Source of the DNA: an uncultured Prevotellaceae bacterium
GTDB lineage: Bacteria > Bacteroidota > Bacteroidia > Bacteroidales > Bacteroidaceae
Reading direction: 5' to 3'
DNA: 64,000 nucleotides
Assembly (NCBI GenBank): GCA_902778535.1
Contig: CACYYG010000001.1
Coordinates: forward strand, 168,699 to 232,698
Shown: positions 24,544-33,644 of the stretch, piece by piece
How the letters are laid out: every line of letters starts with the position of its first letter
How positions within the stretch are numbered: position 1 is the stretch's first letter
Program-made: the position numbers and the translations under genes
The notes under the pieces: generated by a model
The model's database searches: none
What the model was told of the DNA's origin: nothing
Seen by the model: only the letters and a program-made list of their open reading frames with translations

Positions 24544-27177
24544 ATGGAAATGCAATTCAACGCTGAGCAACAGCGTGTCATTGAGGCAACAGGCGGCCAT
24601 CACCTCGTACTGGCGCCTCCGGGCTGCGGCAAGACCGCCGTGCTGGCCGAGCGCATCGTATGGGCCTACCAGCATGGTGTGCCCTTCAGCGAGATGGCCT
24701 GCCTCACCTTCACCAACCGTGCCGCACGCAGCATGAAGGAACGCATTGAGCAGCGCCTGCCAGGAGTCTTTTCCAACAATGCCGAAGGCCTCTTCGTGGG
24801 CAATGTGCACCGTTTCTGCCTGCATTTCCTCTTCGACAACAAGATTGTGGCTGAGCATACTGCCGTCATCGACACCGACACCAGCATCAGCATTATCAGC
24901 GACTATCTGGGTGAGGACGAGTTGCAGGCACTCGACGACAACCGCAGCCGTCAGCGCTATTCGCAAATCATCAATCTGCAACACCTCATGTACCAGTGCT
25001 GCCACGACTATCCTGGCCCGCTGATGGTGCATAGAGATGCCTTGAAGCCGCTGCTGCTGAAGGAGCTCTGTGCCCGTTTTGCCCTACCCTACACACAGGC
25101 AGCCACCATCCAGCTCTACACACAGTCTGACCATTATCGCGACGAGGCAACAGACATGAGCCGCGACGCCCGCCAGCTGATGGAGATGCTCTACGCCGCC
25201 CGCCAATACGAGCTGTACAAGCAACATAACGACCTGCTGGACTTCGAAGACCTGTTGCTCGTCACGTATGACGCTTTATCAAAGCATCAAACCGAACGAC
25301 GCTTCAGCTGGCTGCAAATAGACGAGGTGCAGGACCTCAACCCGCTTCAGATGGCACTTGTCGACCTCTTCACCACGCCCGACGCCACTGTTGTCTACTT
25401 AGGCGATGCCCAACAGGCCATTTTCTCTTTCATGGGCGCAAAGACCGACACGCTGGCCATGCTGCGACAGCGCTGCGGCGAGCATTTCTACAACTTCTAT
25501 CAGAACTACCGCTCGCCGCAATACCTTCTCGACATCTTCAACCGCTACGCCCAGTGGAAGCTTGGCATCGACCCGTCGCTGCTGCCCACCACGACCAACA
25601 GCACGCTGCGCCAGGCTGGCGACGTGATGCTGATGGAAGCGCCCACCAATGTGGACGAGGCCAATATGGTGGCACGTCTGGTGAAGAAGCTCTACGATGA
25701 TTATCCTGAGCAGACTGTCGCCGTGGTGGTAGCTTTCAACAGCGATGCCGACGAGGTGAGCAGCGCCCTCGGCCAGCTGCCCCACTTCAAAATATCGGGC
25801 ACCGACTTCTTCTCCACCCTGCCCATGCGCCTGCTGATGGCTCACTTAGGCGTCATCCATATAGAACACGACTTCATCGCGTGGTCACACCTGCTCTATG
25901 GTCTGCAGGTCTACGCTTCGTGCAGCGCTGCCCGTCAGGCTGTGCGCACCATGATGCAACTGGCCATCACGCCAGCCGACCTCCTGCAGTATGACGGCAC
26001 CACCTACGTGGCCGAATACGTCAAGTCCTACGAACAGCAGGACATCGTCATCTTCGACACCGAGACCACGGGCCTCGACGTGCTCAACGACGATGTGGTG
26101 CAGATAGCCGCCATACGTGTCAGACAGGGGAAAGTTGCAGATTCGCTCAACGTATTCATCGAAACTTCACGTCCCATCCCTCCAATGCTGGGCGACATTG
26201 TCAATCCGCTCGTCGAGGAGTACGGACGCCACCCGCATATACCTCCCGCCGAAGCATTGCAACGCTTCTGCGACTTTGCAAAAGGTGCCGCCATCCTTGG
26301 CCACAACGCCACCTACGACTACCAGATTATGGAGCACAACATGCGCCGTTATGCTCCGCAACTATCAATGGCCGCCAATTGGCCCTCCTATCTTGACACG
26401 CTGAAATTAGCCCATCTGCTGCATCCGCGTCAGCCAAGCTACAAACTGCGCGACCTGCTGGTGCAACTGCACCTCGAAGGCCAGAACTCGCACTTAGCCG
26501 ACGACGATATCATGGCCACACTGAGCCTTGCCACGGAATGTTACGAGCGTGGCCGCAGCATCATGGGCCGACAGATGGAGTTCCTTAGCCGCCACCGCAA
26601 AAAAACAACTTTATTGCATCAGCAATACTCGTCACTTTACAATGAAGCACGACAGCGGCTCTACAGTATGCCCGGTGATTCTGGCAAAGAGCGCAGTGCC
26701 CTCGGCGACGAGTTGCTACACGCCTACCACTACCTATTACAGAGGAACCTCATTCCCCAGCTGCCCAAGCTCGCCTACGCCGTCAATTACATTGAGGCCG
26801 ACATGGTGGAAGACAGAGCTCCGCTGGCCTTGCTTTTGCAGCGCCACTATGCTGAAATTTGCACGCTAAAGGAGGCCGACCTGTGCGGATCACGCAGCAT
26901 GAAGGAGCGTGTCTTCGTCTCTACTGTTCATAAAGCTAAAGGATTGGAGTTCGACAGCGTCATTGTCTACGACGCAGTCAATGGCAAGTATCCCAGCGTC
27001 TTTGCTTCTCAGGAAGCCATAGGCGGCGAGGAGGCCCGCAAGTTCTATGTTGCCCTGTCGCGTGCCCGCCGCCGACTCATCGTCACTTACTGCCACAACG
27101 CCATCAGCCGTTGGGGTGCCTGGCACGCAAAAGTGCTCACCCCCTACATGGACGTGCTGCGCAGTCAGTTCTGCTAA
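24544..27177 (+). CDS. UvrD/PcrA-type helicase with an internal DnaQ-like 3'-5' exonuclease
   Basis: 877-residue superfamily 1 helicase. Walker A GCGKT at 27-31; Walker B D260-E261 in IDEVQD; motif III GDAQQAIFSFMGA; motif IV NYRSPQYLL. A complete DEDDh exonuclease domain interrupts it at about 497-665: D505/E507 in FDTETTGL, D592 in HNATYDY, H650 and D655 in HLADDD. The helicase resumes with motif V STVHKAKGLEFDSV (about 792-806) and motif VI ALSRARR near 840. So the nuclease is inserted into, not appended to, the helicase. Likely role: DNA repair or replication-linked unwinding with 3' end trimming (inference). Divergent from ruvA, another DNA repair gene. Confidence 0.9.
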   Translation: MEMQFNAEQQRVIEATGGHHLVLAPPGCGKTAVLAERIVWAYQHGVPFSEMACLTFTNRAARSMKERIEQRLPGVFSNNAEGLFVGNVHRFCLHFLFDNKIVAEHTAVIDTDTSISIISDYLGEDELQALDDNRSRQRYSQIINLQHLMYQCCHDYPGPLMVHRDALKPLLLKELCARFALPYTQAATIQLYTQSDHYRDEATDMSRDARQLMEMLYAARQYELYKQHNDLLDFEDLLLVTYDALSKHQTERRFSWLQIDEVQDLNPLQMALVDLFTTPDATVVYLGDAQQAIFSFMGAKTDTLAMLRQRCGEHFYNFYQNYRSPQYLLDIFNRYAQWKLGIDPSLLPTTTNSTLRQAGDVMLMEAPTNVDEANMVARLVKKLYDDYPEQTVAVVVAFNSDADEVSSALGQLPHFKISGTDFFSTLPMRLLMAHLGVIHIEHDFIAWSHLLYGLQVYASCSAARQAVRTMMQLAITPADLLQYDGTTYVAEYVKSYEQQDIVIFDTETTGLDVLNDDVVQIAAIRVRQGKVADSLNVFIETSRPIPPMLGDIVNPLVEEYGRHPHIPPAEALQRFCDFAKGAAILGHNATYDYQIMEHNMRRYAPQLSMAANWPSYLDTLKLAHLLHPRQPSYKLRDLLVQLHLEGQNSHLADDDIMATLSLATECYERGRSIMGRQMEFLSRHRKKTTLLHQQYSSLYNEARQRLYSMPGDSGKERSALGDELLHAYHYLLQRNLIPQLPKLAYAVNYIEADMVEDRAPLALLLQRHYAEICTLKEADLCGSRSMKERVFVSTVHKAKGLEFDSVIVYDAVNGKYPSVFASQEAIGGEEARKFYVALSRARRRLIVTYCHNAISRWGAWHAKVLTPYMDVLRSQFC

Positions 27178-27448
27178 CCTGAATATTTTATTGACATATT
27201 TTATGGTCATTTACGTAGCGTCGCAGACCTGAAAACTATTTCCATGAATCATCCAGAATGAATAAAAAATTTTTACAAAAGTGACGGAAAAACAGGTCTC
27301 AACGAGGCTGAGAATGGCTCAGAATTCACGACAGGACGATTTGCCGAAAAAAACGCGAAAATGAGAGGGGTTGGCTATCTCACTGATTGGCAACGGCTTA
27401 GCTCATATTCCTGTTCATCGGGAGCATCCTCGTTTTCAAAAAGGTATA

Positions 27449-27487
27449 TCCGCGTGAAAAAAAGTCAATGCCTTTTTTTCACGCGGA
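27449..27487. repeat. Perfect hairpin with 16-base arms
   Basis: TCCGCGTGAAAAAAAG (27449-27464) and its exact complement (27472-27487) around a 7-base loop. No T run follows, so it is not a standard terminator. Confidence 0.8.
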
Positions 27488-27546
27488 CCATCTTTTTTGG
27501 CAAAAACATGCCGTTCTGGAGCAAAAATTGACCCTTTCAGAGGCTG

Positions 27547-27583
27547 AAAAGCTGCACAAACCCCATACAGGTGTGCAGCTTTT
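27547..27583. terminator. Bidirectional terminator-like hairpin
   Basis: Arms AAAAGCTGCACA (27547-27558) and TGTGCAGCTTTT (27572-27583), 13-base loop. A/T ends on both sides suit termination of both converging transcripts (helicase and epimerase). Confidence 0.6.
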
Positions 27584-27807
27584 GAACCACAATCATGCTC
27601 ATCCGATGACCGTCAGACGGCAAAACAGTGCCTTTCCGCTTCTATTTCATGAATTTCATTTGTAAAGAAATCGGAAATCCATTTTCTTTACATTTTTGAA
27701 GGTTTTCTCACATCTAAAAACTCTAAACACACGAACAAGTATGAGTTGTTTTCGTGTTTTTCGATGTTGAAAAAAAAAGTGTTTTATGAATCATTCAGGC
27801 TAAGAAA

Positions 27808-28872
27808 TCAACCGTAATATTCCTTATACCATTCGGCAAAGTGACGAAGACCTTCACGAAGGGTAATCTTCGGAGTAAAGCCGAAGTCACGCTCCAGCGC
27901 CGCAGCATCGGCATAGGTCGTCGGCACATCGCCCGGCTGCATGGGCACCAGCTGCTTGTGTGCCTCGAAGTCATAGTCGTGAGGCAGTACGCCGGCGCGC
28001 AGCAGCTCCTCCTGCAGCGTCTGCACGAAGTCGAGCAGGTTCTCGGGCTGGCCGCCGCCGATGTTGTAGACGGCGTATGGGGGAACGGGCAGCCCGTCGT
28101 CGCCGGTGCGACGCTCAGGTGCTCCTGCCATCACACGCACAATGCCCTCAACAATGTCGTCCACATAGGTAAAGTCGCGGCGGCAGTTGCCATAGTTGTA
28201 AATCTGGATGGTCTCACCCTTTAAGAGCTTGTTGGTGAAGCCGAAATAGGCCATATCGGGGCGACCGGCAGGACCGTAGACGGTGAAGAAGCGCAAGCCC
28301 GTGCTGGGAATGTTGTAGAGTTTGCTGTAGCAGTGAGCCATCAGCTCGTTGCTTTTCTTGGTGGCAGCGTAGAGGGATACGGGATTATCTACGCGGTCGT
28401 CGGTGCTGAAAGGCACTTTCTTGTTTCCACCATACACCGAGCTGCTGCTTGCATAGACCAAATGCATGACGGGATGATGGCGGCAGGCTTCCAAAATGTT
28501 GTAGAAGCCGATGAGGTTGCTCTGAATATAAGCGTCAGGATTCTCGATGCTGTAGCGCACGCCAGCCTGGGCGGCCAGGTTCACCACCACATCGAAGTGA
28601 TACTGCTCGAACAAGCTGTCGATGGTTGCCTTATCGGCAATGTCCCCCTTAGTAAAGGCCCACTGATTGTCGGGATTCGCCTGATTCAGTTTCTCGAGTT
28701 CATTGAGGCGGTACTCCTTCAGCGACACGTCATAGTAGTCGTTCATGTTGTCGATGCCAACGATGGTGGCGCCCTTCAAATCGTTAAACAGACGCTTCAC
28801 CAAGTTGCTGCCAATAAAGCCTGCAGCACCAGTAACCAAGATGGTCTTATTATTCAGTTCAATCTTTTCCAT
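27808..28872 (-). CDS. NAD-dependent sugar-nucleotide epimerase, UDP-glucuronate 4-epimerase type
   Basis: Short-chain dehydrogenase-fold epimerase, 354 residues from the ATG at 28872 (MEKIELNNKTILVTGAAG); a start 13 codons upstream is less likely. NAD motif GAAGFIGSN, catalytic S/YxxxK (SLYAATKKSNE), and the diagnostic FTVYGPAGRPDMAYFGF segment typical of UDP-glucuronate 4-epimerases, which make UDP-galacturonate for surface polysaccharides. No glycosyltransferases are nearby, so it stands alone. A UDP-glucose 4-epimerase role cannot be excluded. Confidence 0.9.
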   Translation of the reverse strand: MEKIELNNKTILVTGAAGFIGSNLVKRLFNDLKGATIVGIDNMNDYYDVSLKEYRLNELEKLNQANPDNQWAFTKGDIADKATIDSLFEQYHFDVVVNLAAQAGVRYSIENPDAYIQSNLIGFYNILEACRHHPVMHLVYASSSSVYGGNKKVPFSTDDRVDNPVSLYAATKKSNELMAHCYSKLYNIPSTGLRFFTVYGPAGRPDMAYFGFTNKLLKGETIQIYNYGNCRRDFTYVDDIVEGIVRVMAGAPERRTGDDGLPVPPYAVYNIGGGQPENLLDFVQTLQEELLRAGVLPHDYDFEAHKQLVPMQPGDVPTTYADAAALERDFGFTPKITLREGLRHFAEWYKEYYG

Positions 28873-28946
28873 AATTCTATTGTTCAAATAATTGTGTGCA
28901 AAGGTACTCATATTTTTTTGTTAAAAAAAAGAAAACGTATTTTTCT

Positions 28947-28977
28947 TTTGCTTTTTCGCCGCATCTTCGTACCTTTG
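28947..28977 (+). promoter_or_regulatory. Promoter of hflX
   Basis: -33 TTTG at 28947-28950, 19-base spacer, -7 TACCTTTG at 28970-28977, nine bases before the ATG at 28987. Good match to the Bacteroidota consensus with a near-leaderless transcript. Confidence 0.75.
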
Positions 28978-28986
28978 CAGTCGAAT

Positions 28987-30285
28987 ATGAAAGAATTTGT
29001 CATCTCAGAAGCGAAGACCGAGACGGCTGTGCTCGTGGCGCTCATCACACCGCAGCAGGACGAGGCGAAAACGAAGGAATATCTCGACGAGCTGGAGTTT
29101 CTGGCCGAGACGGCTGGTGCCCGAACCATACGGCGCTTCACTCAGCGTGCCAACGGCCCCAGCCAGGTAACCTACGTAGGCAGCGGCAAGCTGCAGGAAA
29201 TCAGGACTTACATCAAGGAATGTGAAGACCGGCACGACCATTGGGACGGTGAGGGCGAAGAGCCCGTGCAGGTTGGCATGGTCATCTTCGACGACGAGCT
29301 CAGTGCCAAGCAGCTGCGCAACATCGAGAAGGAACTGGGCGTAAAAATTCTCGACCGCACCAGCCTCATCCTCGACATTTTCGCCATGCGTGCCCAAACG
29401 GCTGAGGCGAAGGCTCAAGTTGAGCTGGCACAGCACCGCTACATGCTGCCACGCCTGCAACGTCTTTGGACCCACTTGGAACGACAGGGCGGCGGCTCGG
29501 GCGGCGGAGGCGGCAAAGGCACCGTTGGACTGCGCGGCCCGGGCGAGACACAGTTGGAGATGGACCGCCGTATCATCCTGCACCGCATCACCCTGCTGAA
29601 ACAGCGTTTGGCCGAGATTGACCAGCAAAAGACGACACAGCGCAAGAACCGCGGACGACTTATCCGCGTGGCTCTTGTCGGGTACACCAACGTGGGCAAG
29701 TCGACGCTGATGAATCTTTTGTCGAAGAGCGATGTCTTTGCTGAGAACAAGCTCTTCGCCACACTCGATACGACGGTACGCAAGGTGACCATCGAAAACT
29801 TGCCGTTCCTATTGGCCGACACAGTGGGCTTCATCCGCAAGCTACCCTCAGACCTCGTGGAATCGTTCAAGAGCACGCTCGACGAGGTGCGCGAGGCCGA
29901 CCTGCTCGTGCATGTCGTTGACATCTCACATCCTGACTTCGAGGAGCAAATCAAGGTGGTTGAGAAGACGCTGGCCGACTTAGGCTGCGCCGAGACGCCC
30001 TCGATGATTGTCTTCAACAAGATTGATGCCTACCGCTGGACTCCGCAAGACGAAGACGACCTGACTGAACCTACGAAAGAAAATATTTCACTTGAAGAAC
30101 TGAAGCGCACCTGGATGGCTCGCATACAGTCGCCCGACTTCAAGTCAACCAGCGACTGCATCTTCATTTCTGCCCGCGAGAAAAATAATATTGACGAACT
30201 GCGCACGTTATTATATAGTAAGGTACGCGAACTGCATGTGCAGAAATACCCATACAACGACTTCCTGTATCAAATTGAAGATTGA
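28987..30285 (+). CDS. hflX: Ribosome-associated GTPase HflX
   Basis: GTPase that splits stalled ribosomes under stress, 432 residues. The start at 28987 is set by the promoter and by MKEFVISEAKTETAVLVAL; the longer open frame upstream is antisense to the epimerase. N-terminal HflX domain, glycine-rich hinge (SGGGGGKGTVG) followed by GPGETQLEMDRR, coiled coil, then the G domain: G1 GYTNVGKST, G3 DTVG, G4 NKID. The C-terminal region is short, as usual. 22 bases upstream of the DUF4954 gene, probably the same operon. Confidence 0.95.
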   Translation: MKEFVISEAKTETAVLVALITPQQDEAKTKEYLDELEFLAETAGARTIRRFTQRANGPSQVTYVGSGKLQEIRTYIKECEDRHDHWDGEGEEPVQVGMVIFDDELSAKQLRNIEKELGVKILDRTSLILDIFAMRAQTAEAKAQVELAQHRYMLPRLQRLWTHLERQGGGSGGGGGKGTVGLRGPGETQLEMDRRIILHRITLLKQRLAEIDQQKTTQRKNRGRLIRVALVGYTNVGKSTLMNLLSKSDVFAENKLFATLDTTVRKVTIENLPFLLADTVGFIRKLPSDLVESFKSTLDEVREADLLVHVVDISHPDFEEQIKVVEKTLADLGCAETPSMIVFNKIDAYRWTPQDEDDLTEPTKENISLEELKRTWMARIQSPDFKSTSDCIFISAREKNNIDELRTLLYSKVRELHVQKYPYNDFLYQIED

Positions 30286-30307
30286 ACCATACACAACACA
30301 TACAATT

Positions 30308-32161
30308 ATGAGAGAATACAGACAACTGACACAAGAAGAGATCCAGGTGCTGGAGCAGAACGTATGCTGGGCAGAGGACTGGACGAGGGTGATGGTGCAC
30401 GAGGAATTCCGTCCCTACAACTTCCACCGCGTTATGTTCTACGGCGATATACGTTTAGGACGATTTGAAAAGAAGATAGAGGTGGCCAAGGGCTTTTTCA
30501 AGCACTCAGGCATCAACGACGCTACGCTGCGCAACGTCACCGTGGGCAACGACTGCCTCATTGAGAAGGTGGGTAATTTCATCAACAACTATACCATTGG
30601 AGACGACTGCTACATCTCAAACATCTCCACGCTGGAGACGCTTGAGGGAGCCAGCTACGGTGCCGGATCGACCATTAGCGTGCTCAACGAGATGGGCGAC
30701 GGCAACGTGACGCTCTTCCGCGAACTGAACTCACAACTGGCCGCCTTCATGGTGAAGCACAACAGCGACAAGGCCCTGATGAACCAGCTGAAACAGCTCA
30801 TCGACGACGAGGTGCGCCTGTCGACACCTGAACGCGGCATCATCGGAAACCGTGTAAAGATTATCAACACAAAGGACATCACCAACACCGTCATCAAGGG
30901 CGACTGCGAAATCAGCGGCTGTGCACGCCTGAACGAGTGCACCATCCTCAGCAGTGAGGATGCCTCGGTGTTCATCGGCACGGGCGTCATTTGTGAGAAC
31001 TCGATCATCTGCGACGGCTGCTCAATCAACAATTCGGTGAAGATGCAGGATTGCTTCGTGGGCGAAGCCTGTCAGATTACCAACGGTTTCACGGCCGAGG
31101 CCAGCCTCTTCTTCGCCAACTCGTTCATGGCCAACGGCGAGGCATGTGCCGCTTTCTGCGGTCCGTTCTCGGCCAGCCATCACAAGTCGAGCCTGCTCAT
31201 CGGCGGACAATTCTCGTTCTACAACGCCGGTTCAAACACCAACTTCTCCAACCACGCCTACAAAATGGGACCGCTGCACTGGGGTACTTTGGAGCGCGGC
31301 ACAAAGACGGCTTCAGGCAGTTACATCCTGATGCCCGCCACCATCGGCGCCTTCAGCGTCTGCTTCGGAAAGCTGATGCACCATCCCGACACACGATGCC
31401 TGCCCTTCAGCTATCTCATCGCCTACGGAGAGACGATGTATCTGTCGCCGGGTCGCAACATCACCACCGTGGGGCTCTACCGCGACATCAAGAAATGGCC
31501 GAAGCGCGACAAGCGTTCAAAGCAGTCGAAGAAGTCCATCATCAACTTCGACTGGCTATCGCCTTTCACAGTAGGCGAAATCATGCAGGGCATCAAGATT
31601 CTGGAGGCCCTGCGCGCCGCCTCCGGCGACAATGTCACCACCTACAACTTCCACGAGTACGTCATCAATGCCACCTCGCTGCAGAAGGGCTTGAAATACT
31701 ACGACATAGCCCTGCGTATCTATATGGGCGCAGTGCTGAAAAGGGCGCAGAAGGAAGGATTCTTCGGTATGCCGAAGTCGGAAATCGGCAAAGGGTCTTG
31801 GGCCGACCTCAGTGGCCTGCTGACGCCCGAGAGCGAGGAGCTGCGTCTTGTAGAAGACATCAAGAGCGGCGGAATCGAGAACATCCAGCAGGTGCTCGAC
31901 AGGTTCGAGGACATCAACAACCACTACAGCGACTACCGCTGGGCGTGGTCTTATCAGCTCATTCTCGACTACTACCACCTGACGGAACTCAACGAGGCAG
32001 CCTGCGAGCGTATCCGCGAAGACTACGTGAAGGCTCGCCGTGCCTGGATAGCCGAAATTCGCAAGGATGCTGAGAAGGAATTCCAGATGGGCGATGTGGA
32101 GCAGGAGGTCTACGATGATTTCCTTGAAAAACTCGACCACGAGATTGATTACGAAAACTAA
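30308..32161 (+). CDS. DUF4954 family protein with left-handed beta-helix repeats
   Basis: 617 residues from the ATG at 30308 (MREYRQLTQEEIQVLEQNVC). The middle part shows hexapeptide-type repeats (e.g. VTVGNDCLIEKVGNFINNYTIG, split here as two runs; CEISGCARLNECTILSSED; CVICENS-like) of a left-handed beta helix related to sugar-nucleotide and acyl transferases. The C-terminal 200 residues are helical. A Bacteroidota-typical family of unknown function; nucleotide-sugar work is only a guess. In one run with hflX and the aminotransferase gene. Confidence 0.85.
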   Translation: MREYRQLTQEEIQVLEQNVCWAEDWTRVMVHEEFRPYNFHRVMFYGDIRLGRFEKKIEVAKGFFKHSGINDATLRNVTVGNDCLIEKVGNFINNYTIGDDCYISNISTLETLEGASYGAGSTISVLNEMGDGNVTLFRELNSQLAAFMVKHNSDKALMNQLKQLIDDEVRLSTPERGIIGNRVKIINTKDITNTVIKGDCEISGCARLNECTILSSEDASVFIGTGVICENSIICDGCSINNSVKMQDCFVGEACQITNGFTAEASLFFANSFMANGEACAAFCGPFSASHHKSSLLIGGQFSFYNAGSNTNFSNHAYKMGPLHWGTLERGTKTASGSYILMPATIGAFSVCFGKLMHHPDTRCLPFSYLIAYGETMYLSPGRNITTVGLYRDIKKWPKRDKRSKQSKKSIINFDWLSPFTVGEIMQGIKILEALRAASGDNVTTYNFHEYVINATSLQKGLKYYDIALRIYMGAVLKRAQKEGFFGMPKSEIGKGSWADLSGLLTPESEELRLVEDIKSGGIENIQQVLDRFEDINNHYSDYRWAWSYQLILDYYHLTELNEAACERIREDYVKARRAWIAEIRKDAEKEFQMGDVEQEVYDDFLEKLDHEIDYEN

Positions 32162-32163
32162 GA

Positions 32164-32326
32164 AGACTCTCCCCCCAGCCCCTCCCTTGTAGGGAGGGGA
32201 GGAATTACACAGTAATATGAATCAAAAACTATAATAAAACATGGCAACAGAGATAACTGACAAAGCACAATCAAAAAGCAGAGTAACCTCTCCCCTCCCT
32301 GCAAGGGAGGGGCGGGGGGAGAGTCT
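32164..32326. repeat. REPIN-like element spanning the start of the aminotransferase gene
   Basis: Left arm 32164-32203 and right arm 32287-32326 are inverted copies (AGACTCTCCCCCC... against ...GGGGGGAGAGTCT) with inner hairpins CCCTCCCTTGTAGGGAGGG and CCCTCCCTGCAAGGGAGGG. The start codon (32241) is in the loop; the right arm encodes residues about 16-29. Confidence 0.9.
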
Positions 32327-33638
32327 GCCTCCCCCTATTAAGAAAGAGATTGTCGATGGTCTGATTGCCGGATTAGGCATACAGGACTTCGCTAAGGCCA
32401 CTATCCGCGAAGTGAAGCAAGTGGCCGCCATGGCCGAGAAAGAAAGCGGCGTGGAGTATATCAAGATGGAGATGGGCATCCCCGGCCTGCCTGCCGCTCA
32501 GGTAGGCGTCGATGCACAGGTCAAGGCCCTGCAGGACGGCATTGCCCACTCCTATCCCGACATACAGGGCTATCCTGAATTGAAGCGTCAGGCCTCACGC
32601 TTCGTCAAGGCCTTCATTGGCGTCGACATCGCTCCTGAAGGCTGTGTGCCCGTCTGTGGCTCCATGCAGGGAACGTTTGCCTCGTTCCTAACCTGCTCGC
32701 AAGCCGACAAGACGAAGGACACCGTGCTTTTCATCGATCCTGGTTTCCCCGTGCAAAAGATGCAGCTGCAGGTGCAAGGCGTGAAGTACGAGACCTTCGA
32801 CGTCTACGATTATCGCGGCGAGAAACTCAGTCCGAAAATTGAGAGCTATCTGAAGAAGGGAAATATCTGCGCCATCGTCTACAGCAATCCCAACAATCCA
32901 TCGTGGGTGTGCCTCACCGAGCAGGAACTGCAGGCCATAGGCGAGTTGGCCACGAAGTACGATGCCATTGTGATGGAAGACCTCGCCTACTTTGCCATGG
33001 ACTTCCGACAGGATCTCAGCGTGCCCTTCCAGCCGCCCTATCAGCCCACCGTGGCCCGCTACACCGACAACTACATACTGCTCATCTCGGGCTCGAAGGC
33101 CTTCAGCTATGCCGGCGAGCGCATCGGCGTCACATGCATCAGCGACAAGCTGTTCCACCGCCACTTCCCCGACCTCGCCCAGCGCTACGAGGGGCTGCCC
33201 TTCGGTCTCGTCTTCTCCACACGTATGCTCTACGCCTTGTCCAGCGGCACCAGCCACTCGGCGCAGTATGCGATGGCTGCCATGCTCCAAGCTGCTGCCG
33301 ACGGTGAGTACGACTTCCGCTCGGAGGTAAAGGTCTATGGCGACCGTGCCCACAAGCTGAAGGAGATTTTCTGCCGTCACGGTTTTTATATCGTCTACGA
33401 CAAGGACCTCGACCAGCCTGTGGCCGACGGTTTCTATTTCACCATTGGCTATCCCGGCATGACCAGCGGCCAGCTGGCCCGCGAGCTAATGTACTATGGT
33501 GTCTCCGCCATCTGCCTCATTACCACCGGCTCGCATCAGGAGGGCTTGCGCGTATGCACCTCCTTCATCGAAGACCACCAGTATGCAAAGCTGGACGAGC
33601 GCATGGCCATTTTCGCAGAAAACAATCCAATCAAATAG
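32241..33638 (+). CDS. PLP-dependent aminotransferase, class I/II
   Basis: 465 residues, fold-type I aminotransferase; substrate unknown. The PLP lysine is K286 in SGSKAFSYAGERIG; the PLP-contacting NPNNPSW and the DLAYFAMDF aspartate region are present. The family body seems to begin near residue 34 (KKEIVDGLIAGLGI). The first 33 residues, rich in Ser/Pro/Arg, come partly from a repeat element and no later ATG fits (next Met is far inside), so the repeat-encoded extension is probably translated. Downstream lipoprotein gene starts 6 bases after its stop. Confidence 0.9.
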   Translation: MATEITDKAQSKSRVTSPLPAREGRGESLPPPIKKEIVDGLIAGLGIQDFAKATIREVKQVAAMAEKESGVEYIKMEMGIPGLPAAQVGVDAQVKALQDGIAHSYPDIQGYPELKRQASRFVKAFIGVDIAPEGCVPVCGSMQGTFASFLTCSQADKTKDTVLFIDPGFPVQKMQLQVQGVKYETFDVYDYRGEKLSPKIESYLKKGNICAIVYSNPNNPSWVCLTEQELQAIGELATKYDAIVMEDLAYFAMDFRQDLSVPFQPPYQPTVARYTDNYILLISGSKAFSYAGERIGVTCISDKLFHRHFPDLAQRYEGLPFGLVFSTRMLYALSSGTSHSAQYAMAAMLQAAADGEYDFRSEVKVYGDRAHKLKEIFCRHGFYIVYDKDLDQPVADGFYFTIGYPGMTSGQLARELMYYGVSAICLITTGSHQEGLRVCTSFIEDHQYAKLDERMAIFAENNPIK

Positions 33639-33644
33639 AAGCAC

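Larger units (their letters stand above)
27178..27807. other. 630-base convergent intergenic stretch
   Basis: No convincing gene; a 65-codon frame at 27468-27665 has no family features. Contains two strong hairpins (27449-27487 and 27547-27583) and near-identical 13-base direct repeats ATGAATCATYCAG at 27244-27256 and 27786-27798. May be a degraded non-coding element. Confidence 0.65.

Noticed and set aside
27468-27665. 65-codon plus-strand frame in the convergent intergenic stretch
   Set aside because: Interrupted by hairpin sequences and without recognisable motif or initiation signal.
28333-28986. N-terminal extension of hflX by 218 codons
   Set aside because: It runs antisense through the epimerase gene; a promoter and the family N-terminus place the start at 28987.
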